Part shown: piece after piece, positions 1 through 6,045 of the stretch
Layout: the number at the start of each line of letters is the position of its first letter
How positions within the stretch are numbered: position 1 is the stretch's first letter
DNA from: Clostridia bacterium
GTDB lineage: Bacteria; Bacillota_A; Clostridia; Christensenellales; Borkfalkiaceae
DNA length: 9,907 nt
NCBI GenBank assembly: GCA_017507595.1
Contig: JAFWAM010000198.1
Span: 1 to 9,907, forward strand
Reading direction: 5' to 3'
Notes under the pieces: model-generated
Told to the model about the DNA's origin: nothing
Seen by the model: only the letters and a program-made list of their open reading frames with translations
Database searches by the model: none
Program-made: the position numbers and the translations under genes

Positions 1-477
1 AAATCCTGCGGCTTTATTACGGTCGGGGAAGAGCCTTTAAAAATAACCCTTGCGCCAAAGTCTTACGGTTACACGGGGGACGCTATCAAGGATTACTTGC
101 TTAAAAACAATATCGTTTGTGAATTCTCCGATCCCGATTACGTTGTTATGATGGTTTCACCGTCAATCGAACTTGACAAGATTGACCGCCTTGAAGGTCT
201 TTTAAAAGCCCTTCCAAAGCTTGAGCCTATCTTATCTACGCCGCCCATCTTACCTGTGGCAGAGGTTAAAATTGCCCCTCACAAGGCAATACTTATGCCC
301 GCCGGCGAGGTTGACGTAAGGCTTGCAAAGGGGCGCGTTCTTGCCTCCCCAACGGTAAACTGTCCGCCTGCGGTTCCCATCCTCGTTTGCGGAGAGGTCG
401 TTACAAATGCCCACGTTGACGCCTTTTTATACTACGGTATCAACACCTGCTTCGTTGTTGACGAAGGTAAAATTTAA
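1..477 (+). CDS. Orn/Lys/Arg decarboxylase family protein, C-terminal part (5' end outside window)
   Basis: This is the last 158 codons of a gene that begins upstream of the window; the reading frame is open from base 1 to the TAA at 475-477. The family is fold-type I PLP-dependent decarboxylases acting on arginine, lysine or ornithine in the cytoplasm, usually giving a polyamine or its precursor. What is visible is the small C-terminal domain. It contains the motif CPPAVPILVCGE, which matches the conserved CPPGIP-type proline/glycine segment near the end of Gram-positive members, followed by a short tail ending in VVDEGKI. The PLP lysine and substrate pocket lie outside the window, so the substrate cannot be decided. 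An in-frame TTG at 97 is not taken as the start because homologous sequence continues upstream of it. A terminator follows 12 bases after the stop, so this gene ends its transcript. Confidence 0.82.
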   Translation, partial: KSCGFITVGEEPLKITLAPKSYGYTGDAIKDYLLKNNIVCEFSDPDYVVMMVSPSIELDKIDRLEGLLKALPKLEPILSTPPILPVAEVKIAPHKAILMPAGEVDVRLAKGRVLASPTVNCPPAVPILVCGEVVTNAHVDAFLYYGINTCFVVDEGKI

Positions 478-489
478 CCAAATATTTCG

Positions 490-523
490 CGCCAAGGCCA
501 AATTGTGCCTTGGCGTCTTTATT
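490..523 (+). terminator. Rho-independent terminator after the decarboxylase gene
   Basis: CGCCAAGGC at 490-498 pairs perfectly with GCCTTGGCG at 507-515 (9 bp, 8-base loop). It is followed by TCTTTATTT, a modest U-rich tail. It lies just after the stop at 477. Confidence 0.85.
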
Positions 524-534
524 TGCAAAAAAGT

Positions 535-562
535 GCGATAATTGGCTTATAGGCCCACTTTT
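535..562 (-). repeat. Dispersed 28-base repeat, intergenic copy (inverted)
   Basis: Read on the minus strand, this 28-base stretch matches 7355-7382 inside dnaG at 26 of 28 positions and 9198-9225 inside trmK at 24 of 28. All three share the core GGCCTATAAGCC, here its complement at 544-555. It sits within a wider inverted repeat, AAAAAGTG (528-535) with CACTTTTT (556-563), which could fold as a second hairpin after the terminator. No gene overlaps it. The match to a coding copy in a non-coding spacer suggests relatedness at the DNA level, not only shared peptide sequence. Confidence 0.6.
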
Positions 563-645
563 TCTTAAAAAAGTTTATTTTTTATATTCAATAAACGGGT
601 GTAAAAGCGAAAAATCGTGACCATTTAAGCAAAATAGGTTGAAAA

Positions 646-673
646 TTTGCAATTTGTATGGTACTATTATAAT
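646..673 (+). promoter_or_regulatory. Probable promoter of the pectate lyase gene
   Basis: A perfect -10 box, TATAAT, lies at 668-673. The -35 box is less certain: TTTGCA at 646-651 (16-base spacer) or TTGCAA at 647-652 (15-base spacer). TTGAAA at 639-644 is a better hexamer but is 23 bases away. Transcription would start near 680. Confidence 0.5.
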
Positions 674-678
674 GTTAA

Positions 679-701
679 CGTGTGCGCTTACGCGCGCTCA
701 C
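679..701 (+). promoter_or_regulatory. Palindrome at the predicted transcript start; operator or 5' mRNA hairpin
   Basis: GTGTGCGC (680-687) faces GCGCTCAC (694-701) across a 6-base loop, with 7 of 8 pairs formed (683/698 is the mismatch). It begins about 7 bases after the -10 box, so it lies on the first transcribed bases. On the minus strand, 679-692 reads CGTAAGCGCACACG, which keeps the AAGCG core of a CcpA cre site but misses several flanking positions. It could be a repressor site or a stabilising 5' hairpin; the sequence alone does not decide. Confidence 0.4.
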
Positions 702-725
702 AAATAATCTTCAAGGATTACTTCT

Positions 726-3137
726 ATGAAAAAATTCATCGCAGTCTTAGTTTTATTGGTTTGCCTTTTCACGGCTTCCTGTGAGCTTCCGGTTATCGAT
801 AGCAGCTCTCAAGGCGGCAGCGGTTCCGATTCAATCGTTACCCCCGGCGAGTCCGTCGATCCGGGCGAGTCCACCAACCCCGGCGAGTCTGTTGATCCCG
901 ACGATCCAATAACCCCGGATGATCCCGTTGGCCCCGTCGTTCCCACCCCAACTCCGTCCCAGCTTAACGTTTCCACAGTAGGCATATCCTTTGAAAGCAT
1001 TTACGCCCAGTGGGCCCCTGCTGACGGCGCCGACAAATATCACGTATACTGTGACGGCAAGCTTGTTGACGGCCAGCTTATACGCAATTACGGCGATTAT
1101 TACCGTGTGGACGTGGTCGGCCTTTCGGCTGCCGAACATACCGTTAAGATCGTTGCCGTCAAGGGTGCTCAGGAGGTGGATTCATCCGCATACACCTTTG
1201 AAGCCACCCCAAAAGCACACCTTCGTGAAGGCTTTGCATTTAAAAACGGAACGGCAAGCGGCGGCTATAACGACGACGGCACCTTAAAAGCCGGCGCCCG
1301 CGTTTTGTACGTTACCGACAACAACAAGGACACCATCACCATGGATATTCAAACGGGCAAGTCAACGATTACCGCCATGGTTGGCGTTCAAAACATATTG
1401 ACTGGCCTTAAAAAGGGCTACGAAAAAGATCCTATCGTAATAAGGTTTATTGGCAACGTTACCGATCCTGCCGTCCTTGAAAAGGGCGATCTTCTCGTGG
1501 ATCTCGGTACCGACAAGTTTACCGGTGGGCTTACCTTAGAGGGTATCGGCAACGACGCAACCTTCAATGGCTTTGGCTTAAGGATTAAAAACTCGTCTAA
1601 CGTTGAGGTAAGAAACCTCGGCTTTATGAACTGCGACTCCGACGAGGGTGATAACCTCGGCCTTCAGCAGGACAATACCCATATCTGGGTACACAACTGC
1701 GACTTCTTTTACGGCCAGGCAGGTAAGGATGCCGATCAGGATAAGGGCGACGGCGCACTCGATTGTAAAAAGTCGACCTACGTTACCTTTTCCTTCAACC
1801 ATTTCTGGGATTCGGGTAAGTCCAACCTTTTAGGCACCTCTGGCGAGTTATCTTCCAACTACTTATCCTACCACCACAACTGGTATGACCACTCGGATTC
1901 CCGTCATCCCCGTGTAAGGACCGCTACCGTCCACGTTTACAACAACTATTATGACGGCAACTCAAAATACGGCGTAGGCTCCACCATGGCCAGCTCCATT
2001 TTTGTTGAAAACAACTATTTCCGCAACTGCAAAAACCCAATGCTTACGTCAAAGCAGGGCACCGACGCCTTAGGCGCTGGCACGTTCTCCGGCGAGGACG
2101 GCGGCGTTATCAAGGCCTACGGCAACCATATCACTGGTGGCGCAAATATGATAAAGTACAGCGCCAACAATAAAAGCTACGACTATTACGATGCCAATGC
2201 CCGTGACGAGGTCCTTCCTTCAACGGTAGTTGCCCTTTCAGGCGGTACGTCTTACAACAATTTTGACACCGACAAGTCCATCATGTACGACTACTCAGTT
2301 GAAACTGCCCTTGAAGCCCGCAACACGGTTATTTCCTGGGCAGGCAGGGTACAGGGCGGTGACTTCAAGTGGACCTTTACCGAGGCCGACGACTTATCTT
2401 ACGCCGTTGATGCCAAGCTTAAGGCAGCCCTTCTTGCCTACACCTCAAAGGTGATTTTAAGTCAAGACGTTTCCACCAACACCTTAGACGAGGAAATTTC
2501 CGCAATCCCTCAGTACCCCACCGTGTCGGATATTGATATGATCCTTGGTTGCTACGAAAAGTATATGGCCCTTTCCGACGGACAGAAGGCTCAGGTCAAA
2601 AACGCCCAGCTACTTCTTGATCACTACGAAACCGCCCAGATCCTTATGGTCGAGCGCGTTATCGGTCTTATCAATCAGATGGATACATCCAACGACCAAA
2701 GCATCTTGGCCGTCTATAAGGAATATTCAGCCCTTTCAACCGAGCAAAAAGCCAAAGTTACCAACTATTCAGTATTGGCTACCGCCCTTGAAGGTATAAA
2801 GGTTGAGGGTATTTCGCACGCCTTCGATAACGGCATGCCCACTCAGTTTTTCAAGGTTGACGGAAATCTTTCCACCTCAAAGGGTGTTGCAACCTATAAC
2901 GGCAGCACATATAAAAAGTGTCTTAAAATGGAGTCGGAAACTTCAATTTCCTTCACACTCACTCAAAAAATGACCTTGACACTTGTTTTCGGCGACGAGC
3001 ATTACGTTTCCTTCAAGCTTAACGGCGAGGCCTATAACGACGAGGGTGCCACCGTCTTTACAATTGAGCTTGAGGCAGGGGATTACGTTATCACCAAGAA
3101 AAACGTAACAAACCTTTTCTTTATAAGCGTCAGCTGA
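726..3137 (+). CDS. Modular lipoprotein pectate lyase, polysaccharide lyase family 1
   Basis: Predicted cell-surface enzyme cleaving pectate by beta-elimination. Residues 1-19 form a lipoprotein signal ending TASC, with C19 as lipid anchor. Next come a Pro/Asp/Glu-rich linker with hexapeptide repeats (about 40-69) and an FN3-like domain (about 80-162). The PL1 beta-helix (about 165-545) carries GDGALD, whose D342 and D346 match two calcium-binding aspartates of Bacillus Pel. It also carries SRHPRVR, with R393 as likely catalytic base and R398 matching a second active-site arginine. The usual WIDH is WVHN here. Residues 600-690 hold two helical repeats (ALSDGQKAQV, ALSTEQKAKV). Residues 695-803 form a beta-rich domain of unknown role, like C-terminal domains of gut Bacteroidetes pectate lyases. 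AAGGA at 713-717 precedes the ATG by 8 bases. It is a single-gene unit with its own promoter and terminator. The family call is firm; calling the terminal domain carbohydrate-binding would be inference. Confidence 0.93.
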   Translation: MKKFIAVLVLLVCLFTASCELPVIDSSSQGGSGSDSIVTPGESVDPGESTNPGESVDPDDPITPDDPVGPVVPTPTPSQLNVSTVGISFESIYAQWAPADGADKYHVYCDGKLVDGQLIRNYGDYYRVDVVGLSAAEHTVKIVAVKGAQEVDSSAYTFEATPKAHLREGFAFKNGTASGGYNDDGTLKAGARVLYVTDNNKDTITMDIQTGKSTITAMVGVQNILTGLKKGYEKDPIVIRFIGNVTDPAVLEKGDLLVDLGTDKFTGGLTLEGIGNDATFNGFGLRIKNSSNVEVRNLGFMNCDSDEGDNLGLQQDNTHIWVHNCDFFYGQAGKDADQDKGDGALDCKKSTYVTFSFNHFWDSGKSNLLGTSGELSSNYLSYHHNWYDHSDSRHPRVRTATVHVYNNYYDGNSKYGVGSTMASSIFVENNYFRNCKNPMLTSKQGTDALGAGTFSGEDGGVIKAYGNHITGGANMIKYSANNKSYDYYDANARDEVLPSTVVALSGGTSYNNFDTDKSIMYDYSVETALEARNTVISWAGRVQGGDFKWTFTEADDLSYAVDAKLKAALLAYTSKVILSQDVSTNTLDEEISAIPQYPTVSDIDMILGCYEKYMALSDGQKAQVKNAQLLLDHYETAQILMVERVIGLINQMDTSNDQSILAVYKEYSALSTEQKAKVTNYSVLATALEGIKVEGISHAFDNGMPTQFFKVDGNLSTSKGVATYNGSTYKKCLKMESETSISFTLTQKMTLTLVFGDEHYVSFKLNGEAYNDEGATVFTIELEAGDYVITKKNVTNLFFISVS
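843..932 (+). repeat. Five 18-base units encoding a P-x5 linker in the pectate lyase
   Basis: Residues 40-69 are five tandem hexapeptides: PGESVD, PGESTN, PGESVD, PDDPIT, PDDPVG. The first three are also close at the DNA level (ccc/ccg-ggc-gag-tcc/tct). This is a flexible acidic spacer between the lipid anchor and the FN3-like domain. Confidence 0.85.
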
Positions 3138-3167
3138 CTTGTTAACAACTTAATTTAACCCATTTTT

Positions 3168-3198
3168 GCGCCTACCGCTTACGGTCGGCGCTTTTTTT
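3168..3198 (+). terminator. Rho-independent terminator after the pectate lyase gene
   Basis: GCGCC (3168-3172) pairs with GGCGC (3187-3191). One mismatch follows, then ACCG (3174-3177) pairs with CGGT (3182-3185) around the loop CTTA. Seven T residues follow directly. Confidence 0.9.
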
Positions 3199-3240
3199 AA
3201 AATTTTTTTTAACAATTTTGCAAAAACCTTATAAAAACAC

Positions 3241-3269
3241 TTTACAACTTTAGCGAATTAAAGTACAAT
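3241..3269 (+). promoter_or_regulatory. Sigma-A-type promoter of the ABC transporter-yerC operon
   Basis: TTTACA (3241-3246) and TACAAT (3264-3269) are separated by 17 bases, close to the housekeeping consensus. The start would fall near 3276. A strong ribosome site, AAGGGGGAG (3285-3293), lies 5 bases before the first gene's ATG. Confidence 0.75.
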
Positions 3270-3298
3270 AGTGACATCAAACCCAAGGGGGAGCAAAA

Positions 3299-4075
3299 AT
3301 GAAATTCAAAAAAGGCCTTTTGGCAATTATTCTTTCAATCGTAACGTTATTTTCCGTTGTCGGCATGTCGGGCTGCGCCAGTGACGTCGGTATGGACGAC
3401 GGCGTTTTAAAGATAGGGTATACCCTTTATCCGCCAATGAATTACGTTGACGAAGCCAACAACTTTGTGGGCTTTGATACGGAGCTTGCCGAAGCCGTTT
3501 GCGAGTATCTCAATCTAAAGGTTGAATTTGTTCTTATCGATTGGGACTACAAGGTTATGTCGCTGGACTCCAAGGAGATCGACTGCATCTGGAACGGTAT
3601 GACCATTACGGAGGAGCTTCAGGAGGCTATTCTTATTACCGAGCCTTACCTTGAAAACCGCCAGGTAATCGTTTGTCAGGCGTCAGAGGTGTCAAAATAT
3701 ACCGATCAGGCCTCACTTTTAACGGCTAAAGAGGTTATAGTTGAAGCAGGATCTGCCGGTGAAAACACTGCAGAAAAGCTCGGTGTCAGTCAGCAGGCAT
3801 TAATAAAGGCAGGCGCTCAAAAGGACACCTTGTTAGAGGTTAAAAGCTCCAAAGACAAGGTCGCCGTTATCGACATTTTAATGGCTCAGGTACTGGTCGG
3901 AGAGGGCTCCGTGAACGAAGATTTAGCATACGTAGACGTAAATTTTGAACTTGAGCAGTTTGGTATCGGCTTCAGAAAGGACGACGTCAAGACTATGACA
4001 GCCGTTCAGGAGGCTTTAAACGCATTAAAAACAGACGGCACCTTTGCCGCACTTCAAGCGAAATATTTCGGTTAA
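3299..4075 (+). CDS. Amino-acid-type ABC transporter substrate-binding lipoprotein (SBP family 3)
   Basis: Extracytoplasmic receptor that would deliver a polar amino acid or related ligand to the permease and ATPase encoded next. Residues 1-26 are a lipoprotein signal with lipobox MSGC, so C26 is the lipid anchor; at 258 aa the length is typical. Family marks are LKIGYTLYPPMNY (37-49), GFDTELAEAV (58-67), the IDCIWNGMTIT segment (94-104) and AVIDILMAQ (189-197), whose D192 is at the place of the ligand amino-group aspartate. In the segment normally reading TxER, residues 104-107 are TEEL. L107 (codon CTT, 3617-3619) thus stands where the carboxylate-binding arginine is expected, which makes the ligand uncertain. 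Codon choice and ribosome site give no reason to doubt the ATG start. It is first in its operon and followed by a hairpin. Confidence 0.9.
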   Translation: MKFKKGLLAIILSIVTLFSVVGMSGCASDVGMDDGVLKIGYTLYPPMNYVDEANNFVGFDTELAEAVCEYLNLKVEFVLIDWDYKVMSLDSKEIDCIWNGMTITEELQEAILITEPYLENRQVIVCQASEVSKYTDQASLLTAKEVIVEAGSAGENTAEKLGVSQQALIKAGAQKDTLLEVKSSKDKVAVIDILMAQVLVGEGSVNEDLAYVDVNFELEQFGIGFRKDDVKTMTAVQEALNALKTDGTFAALQAKYFG

Positions 4076-4098
4076 TTTTAAAAAATTATTTGTTATTT

Positions 4099-4126
4099 GG
4101 TTTAGGCGGGTTGCTCCGCCTAAACC
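4099..4126 (+). promoter_or_regulatory. Perfect 11-bp intercistronic hairpin between binding-protein and permease genes
   Basis: GGTTTAGGCGG (4099-4109) pairs without mismatch with CCGCCTAAACC (4116-4126) around the loop GTTGCT. The bases after it (CATATTTATG) are not a U-run, so it is not a classic terminator. In this position it probably protects the 3' end of the upstream message or slows read-through, giving more binding protein than membrane components; that role is inference from other ABC operons. Confidence 0.75.
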
Positions 4127-4139
4127 CATATTTATGTTT

Positions 4140-4144
4140 AAAGG
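4140..4144 (+). promoter_or_regulatory. Ribosome binding site setting the permease start
   Basis: AAAGG lies 8 bases before the ATG at 4153. An in-frame TTG at 4090 would give 21 extra residues encoded by the hairpin region and has no comparable ribosome site. Confidence 0.65.
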
Positions 4145-4152
4145 TAGATAAA

Positions 4153-4806
4153 ATGTCAGCTGATTTTTTAGCAGTCAATCTAGACCTGTTCAAGGGTTTT
4201 TTATTGACTATTGCATTATTTTTTATAACTTTATTTGCGGCCATACCGTTGGGCCTTCCTATAAGCTTCGGCTCAATGTCGAAGATCAAGCCCATAAGAT
4301 GGGCGGTAAGGACCTTTGTCTGGATAATCCGCGGCACACCCCTTATGCTTCAGATACTCGTCGTTTATTACGGACCTGCACTGTTGTTTGGATGGTCCCT
4401 TTTGCCAAGGCTTTTGGCTGTATCCATTGCCTTCGTTATTAATTACGCCTGTTATTTTTCGGAAATTTACCGCGGCGGTATAGAGTCCGTCGCCAAGGGA
4501 CAGTACGAGGCGGGCAAGGTTTTGGGACTTTCTAACAGCCAGATTTTTTCAAAAATAGTGCTTTTTCAGGTCTTTAAAAGGGTTCTTGCCCCTATGTCTA
4601 ACGAGATAATAACTTTAGTCAAGGACACCTCCCTTGCACGTGTGCTGATGATTGCAGAGGTTTTAAAGGTCGCGCAGGATTATACGGCATACGGCCTTAT
4701 CTGGCCACTGTTTTTCACGGCGGTATACTATTTGATTTTTGTAGGTGTACTTACAATTTTCTTTAACTGGCTTGAAAAGAAAACAAGCTTTTTGGTTATT
4801 TCATAA
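4153..4806 (+). CDS. Amino-acid-type ABC transporter permease
   Basis: Integral membrane subunit forming the pore for the ligand of the preceding binding protein. At 217 aa it has the usual size for this family. Hydrophobic segments lie at about 12-37, 51-75, 78-103, 150-170 and 181-206, giving roughly five membrane spans. RGTPLMLQ (60-67) is the family signature after the second span. The cytoplasmic EAA loop, EAGKVLGLSNSQIFSKIVLFQ region (119-139), is the coupling helix site that docks on the ATPase. The ATG at 4153 is chosen over TTG 4090 because AAAGG lies 8 bases upstream and the longer form would begin inside the 11-bp hairpin. Twelve bases separate its stop from the ATPase start, and the ATPase ribosome site overlaps this stop codon. 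Confidence 0.9.
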   Translation: MSADFLAVNLDLFKGFLLTIALFFITLFAAIPLGLPISFGSMSKIKPIRWAVRTFVWIIRGTPLMLQILVVYYGPALLFGWSLLPRLLAVSIAFVINYACYFSEIYRGGIESVAKGQYEAGKVLGLSNSQIFSKIVLFQVFKRVLAPMSNEIITLVKDTSLARVLMIAEVLKVAQDYTAYGLIWPLFFTAVYYLIFVGVLTIFFNWLEKKTSFLVIS

Positions 4807-4810
4807 GGAG
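4805..4810 (+). promoter_or_regulatory. Ribosome binding site setting the ATPase start
   Basis: AAGGAG overlaps the permease TAA (4804-4806) and lies 8 bases before ATG 4819. It includes the G of an in-frame GTG at 4810, which rules that GTG out as the start. Confidence 0.8.
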
Positions 4811-4818
4811 TGATAAAA

Positions 4819-5571
4819 ATGTCCCTTTTACAGGTAGAAGGCTTATATAAAAGCTTTGGTGAAACAAAGGTGCTCACCGACGTTAACTTTTCCTTGGAGC
4901 GCGGCATAATAGCTTCAATTATCGGCCCGTCGGGTAACGGCAAGACCACGCTTTTACGGTGCCTTAACTTTTTGGAAGCCCCCGACAAGGGCAAGATCAA
5001 AATTAACGGGCAGGAAATTTTCGATGCGGAAAAGAAGTATTCTCAGGAAGAATTGCGCAAAAAAAGACTTCATTTCGGGCTTGTTTTTCAAAACTTTAAC
5101 CTTTTCCCTCAATACACCGCCCTTGAAAACGTAAAGCTTGCAATAGATCTTCGCGCAAAGGAAAGATTAATGTCCAAGGATCTTACAAAACTGGCCTATA
5201 AGCAGGTTATTGCACAAAATGCAGACCTTTCAAGAGAGCTTTTATTAAAGATGGGCTTAAAGGGAAAGGAAAATAATTACCCCCACGAGCTCTCCGGTGG
5301 ACAGCAGCAAAGGGTGGCTATTGCCAGGGCACTTTCTCTTACCCCGGACGTCATTTGCTTTGACGAGCCCACCTCCGCCCTCGACCCACACCTTACCAAC
5401 GAGGTCGCCAATATGATCCTGGAGCTAAAGTCCCCAAAATGCTCTATGATCATCGTCACTCACGAACTTTCATTTGCTCAAAAGGTATCGGATAAAATTT
5501 TACTGATGGAAAATGGAATAATTACTGAAAAAAGCCTTGCGGAAAATCTTTTTGACGAGTATAATATATAA
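4819..5571 (+). CDS. Amino-acid-type ABC transporter ATP-binding protein
   Basis: Cytoplasmic ATPase that powers import through the preceding permease, 250 aa. The nucleotide-binding motifs are complete and in order: Walker A GPSGNGKT (36-43), Q-loop Q91 in FQNFNLFPQ, ABC signature LSGGQQQR (158-165), Walker B VICFDE (178-183) with catalytic E183, D-loop SALD (186-189), and switch histidine H215 in VTHE. The stretch from about 106 to 145 is longer than in the shortest family members and contains LAYKQVIAQ; longer segments here are known in clostridial relatives. The ATG at 4819 is preferred to GTG 4810 because AAGGAG overlaps the latter. The yerC-like gene follows after 27 bases with no terminator between, so it should share the transcript. 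The ligand follows the binding protein and is not fixed by this subunit. Confidence 0.95.
   Translation: MSLLQVEGLYKSFGETKVLTDVNFSLERGIIASIIGPSGNGKTTLLRCLNFLEAPDKGKIKINGQEIFDAEKKYSQEELRKKRLHFGLVFQNFNLFPQYTALENVKLAIDLRAKERLMSKDLTKLAYKQVIAQNADLSRELLLKMGLKGKENNYPHELSGGQQQRVAIARALSLTPDVICFDEPTSALDPHLTNEVANMILELKSPKCSMIIVTHELSFAQKVSDKILLMENGIITEKSLAENLFDEYNI
5193..5213 (+). repeat. Possible degenerate copy of the dispersed repeat in the ATPase gene
   Basis: GGCCTATAAGC followed by AGGTTATTGC matches the core and right half of the dnaG copy at 18 of 21 positions, in the same reading phase (AYKQVIAQ against AYKPIIAQ). The left flank does not match, so chance or shared codon preference is quite possible. 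Confidence 0.25.
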
Positions 5572-5584
5572 TAAGGAAAAAAGG

Positions 5585-5602
5585 ATGGTAAAAGTGATAT
5601 GA
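5585..5602 (+). CDS. Five-codon minigene overlapping the yerC start
   Basis: ATG-GTA-AAA-GTG-ATA-TGA encodes MVKVI. AAGGA at 5573-5577 is 7 bases before its ATG, better placed than any ribosome site for the next gene. Its TGA (5600-5602) overlaps the ATG of the YerC-family gene (5599-5601) as ATGA. Ribosomes could start here, stop, and restart on yerC. It may also be a chance ATG in a spacer; no peptide function is implied. Confidence 0.3.
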   Translation: MVKVI

Positions 5603-5871
5603 TAGACAAAAAGGTTATGCAGGACTATCTTTACGGGGTTTTGGCAAAGACCACCGACCCTCAGGTGATCGCACTTTTACTTGAAGATTTATGCACCTAT
5701 GCCGAAACTGAAAATATGGCACAAAGGCTGTATTCCGCCAAGCTTATTTTGGAAGGCAACACGTACGTCCAGGTGGAAAACGAAACTTTAATTTCATCCG
5801 CGACCCTGTCAAGGGTTTCCCGCTGTATCAAATACGGTAAAGGCGGTTATCGCACCGTAATAGAAAAATAA
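5599..5871 (+). CDS. yerC: TrpR-like DNA-binding protein, YerC/YecD family
   Basis: Small (90 aa) all-helical protein of the TrpR-like superfamily; the role of YerC itself is not well established, but the fold predicts sequence-specific DNA binding. The N-terminal part (about 1-45) is helical with the family-like LLLEDLCTYAETENMAQR stretch. The helix-turn-helix region (about 56-80) runs from YVQVENET through SSATLSRVSRCIKYG and ends in GGYRTVIE, matching the family's SxATISRVxRCLxYGxGGY signature. The ATG at 5599 has only a distant ribosome site (14 bases from AAGG at 5581-5584); a minigene with a better-placed site overlaps it. It is last in the ABC transporter operon, 27 bases after the ATPase gene, and its stop codon is part of the terminator stem. 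Autoregulation of the transporter is a reasonable inference but is not shown. Confidence 0.9.
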   Translation: MIDKKVMQDYLYGVLAKTTDPQVIALLLEDLCTYAETENMAQRLYSAKLILEGNTYVQVENETLISSATLSRVSRCIKYGKGGYRTVIEK

Positions 5872-5892
5872 GCCCATGCGGGCTTTTTTTTA
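5868..5892 (+). terminator. Rho-independent terminator overlapping the yerC stop
   Basis: AAGCCC (5870-5875) pairs with GGGCTT (5880-5885) around ATGC, followed by a run of T to 5891. The stem begins within the TAA stop codon. Confidence 0.88.
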
Positions 5893-5930
5893 TTGCTTAA
5901 AACGGATATATGCAAAAAAATCAATTTTTT

Positions 5931-5970
5931 TTGTCAAAAAAAAGGAAAAGTAAAAAATAAATTGTATAAA
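5931..5970 (+). promoter_or_regulatory. Candidate promoter region for the dnaG operon
   Basis: TATAAA at 5965-5970 is the best -10 candidate but has no good -35 box 17 bases upstream. TTGTCA at 5931-5936 is a fair -35 box but the best -10 at normal spacing is only AAAAAT (5953-5958). The whole spacer is AT-rich, so the exact promoter is not resolved. A promoter is expected because the preceding operon terminates at about 5890. Confidence 0.3.
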
Positions 5971-5975
5971 TAAAT

Positions 5976-6033
5976 GTAAGGCTCAAAAAAGTAGATATTT
6001 TCTTGTATTTTTTATGTACAAGCCTTATTTTTT
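5976..6033 (+). promoter_or_regulatory. Structured leader upstream of dnaG with two overlapping hairpins
   Basis: TAAGGCT (5977-5983) can pair with AGCCTTA (6021-6027), which is followed by six T residues. CTTGTA (6002-6007) can pair with TACAAG (6017-6022). The two stems share bases 6021-6022, so they compete at the edge. The U-run after the longer-range stem makes an attenuator conceivable, but its 37-base loop is long. The dnaG ribosome site begins only a few bases later, at 6037. Confidence 0.35.
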
Positions 6034-6045
6034 ACTAAAGGACTT

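Noticed and set aside
831..1139. A 102-codon open frame on the minus strand rich in Gly/Asp repeats
   Set aside because: The repetitive composition is the complement of the pectate lyase linker repeats.
3138..3298. Riboswitch or T-box leader before the ABC operon
   Set aside because: Between the predicted start near 3276 and the ATG at 3299 there is room for only about 23 bases of leader, too short for such an element.
4090..4152. A longer permease form starting at TTG 4090
   Set aside because: The added 21 residues would be encoded by the intercistronic hairpin, and the ATG at 4153 has a well-spaced ribosome site and gives the usual family length.
4810..4818. A GTG start for the ATPase at 4810
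   Set aside because: The GTG overlaps the ribosome site AAGGAG that serves ATG 4819.
726..5571. Pectin-utilisation locus linking the pectate lyase with the ABC transporter
   Set aside because: The transporter is of the amino-acid type by its binding protein and permease signatures, and a terminator and a separate promoter divide the two units.
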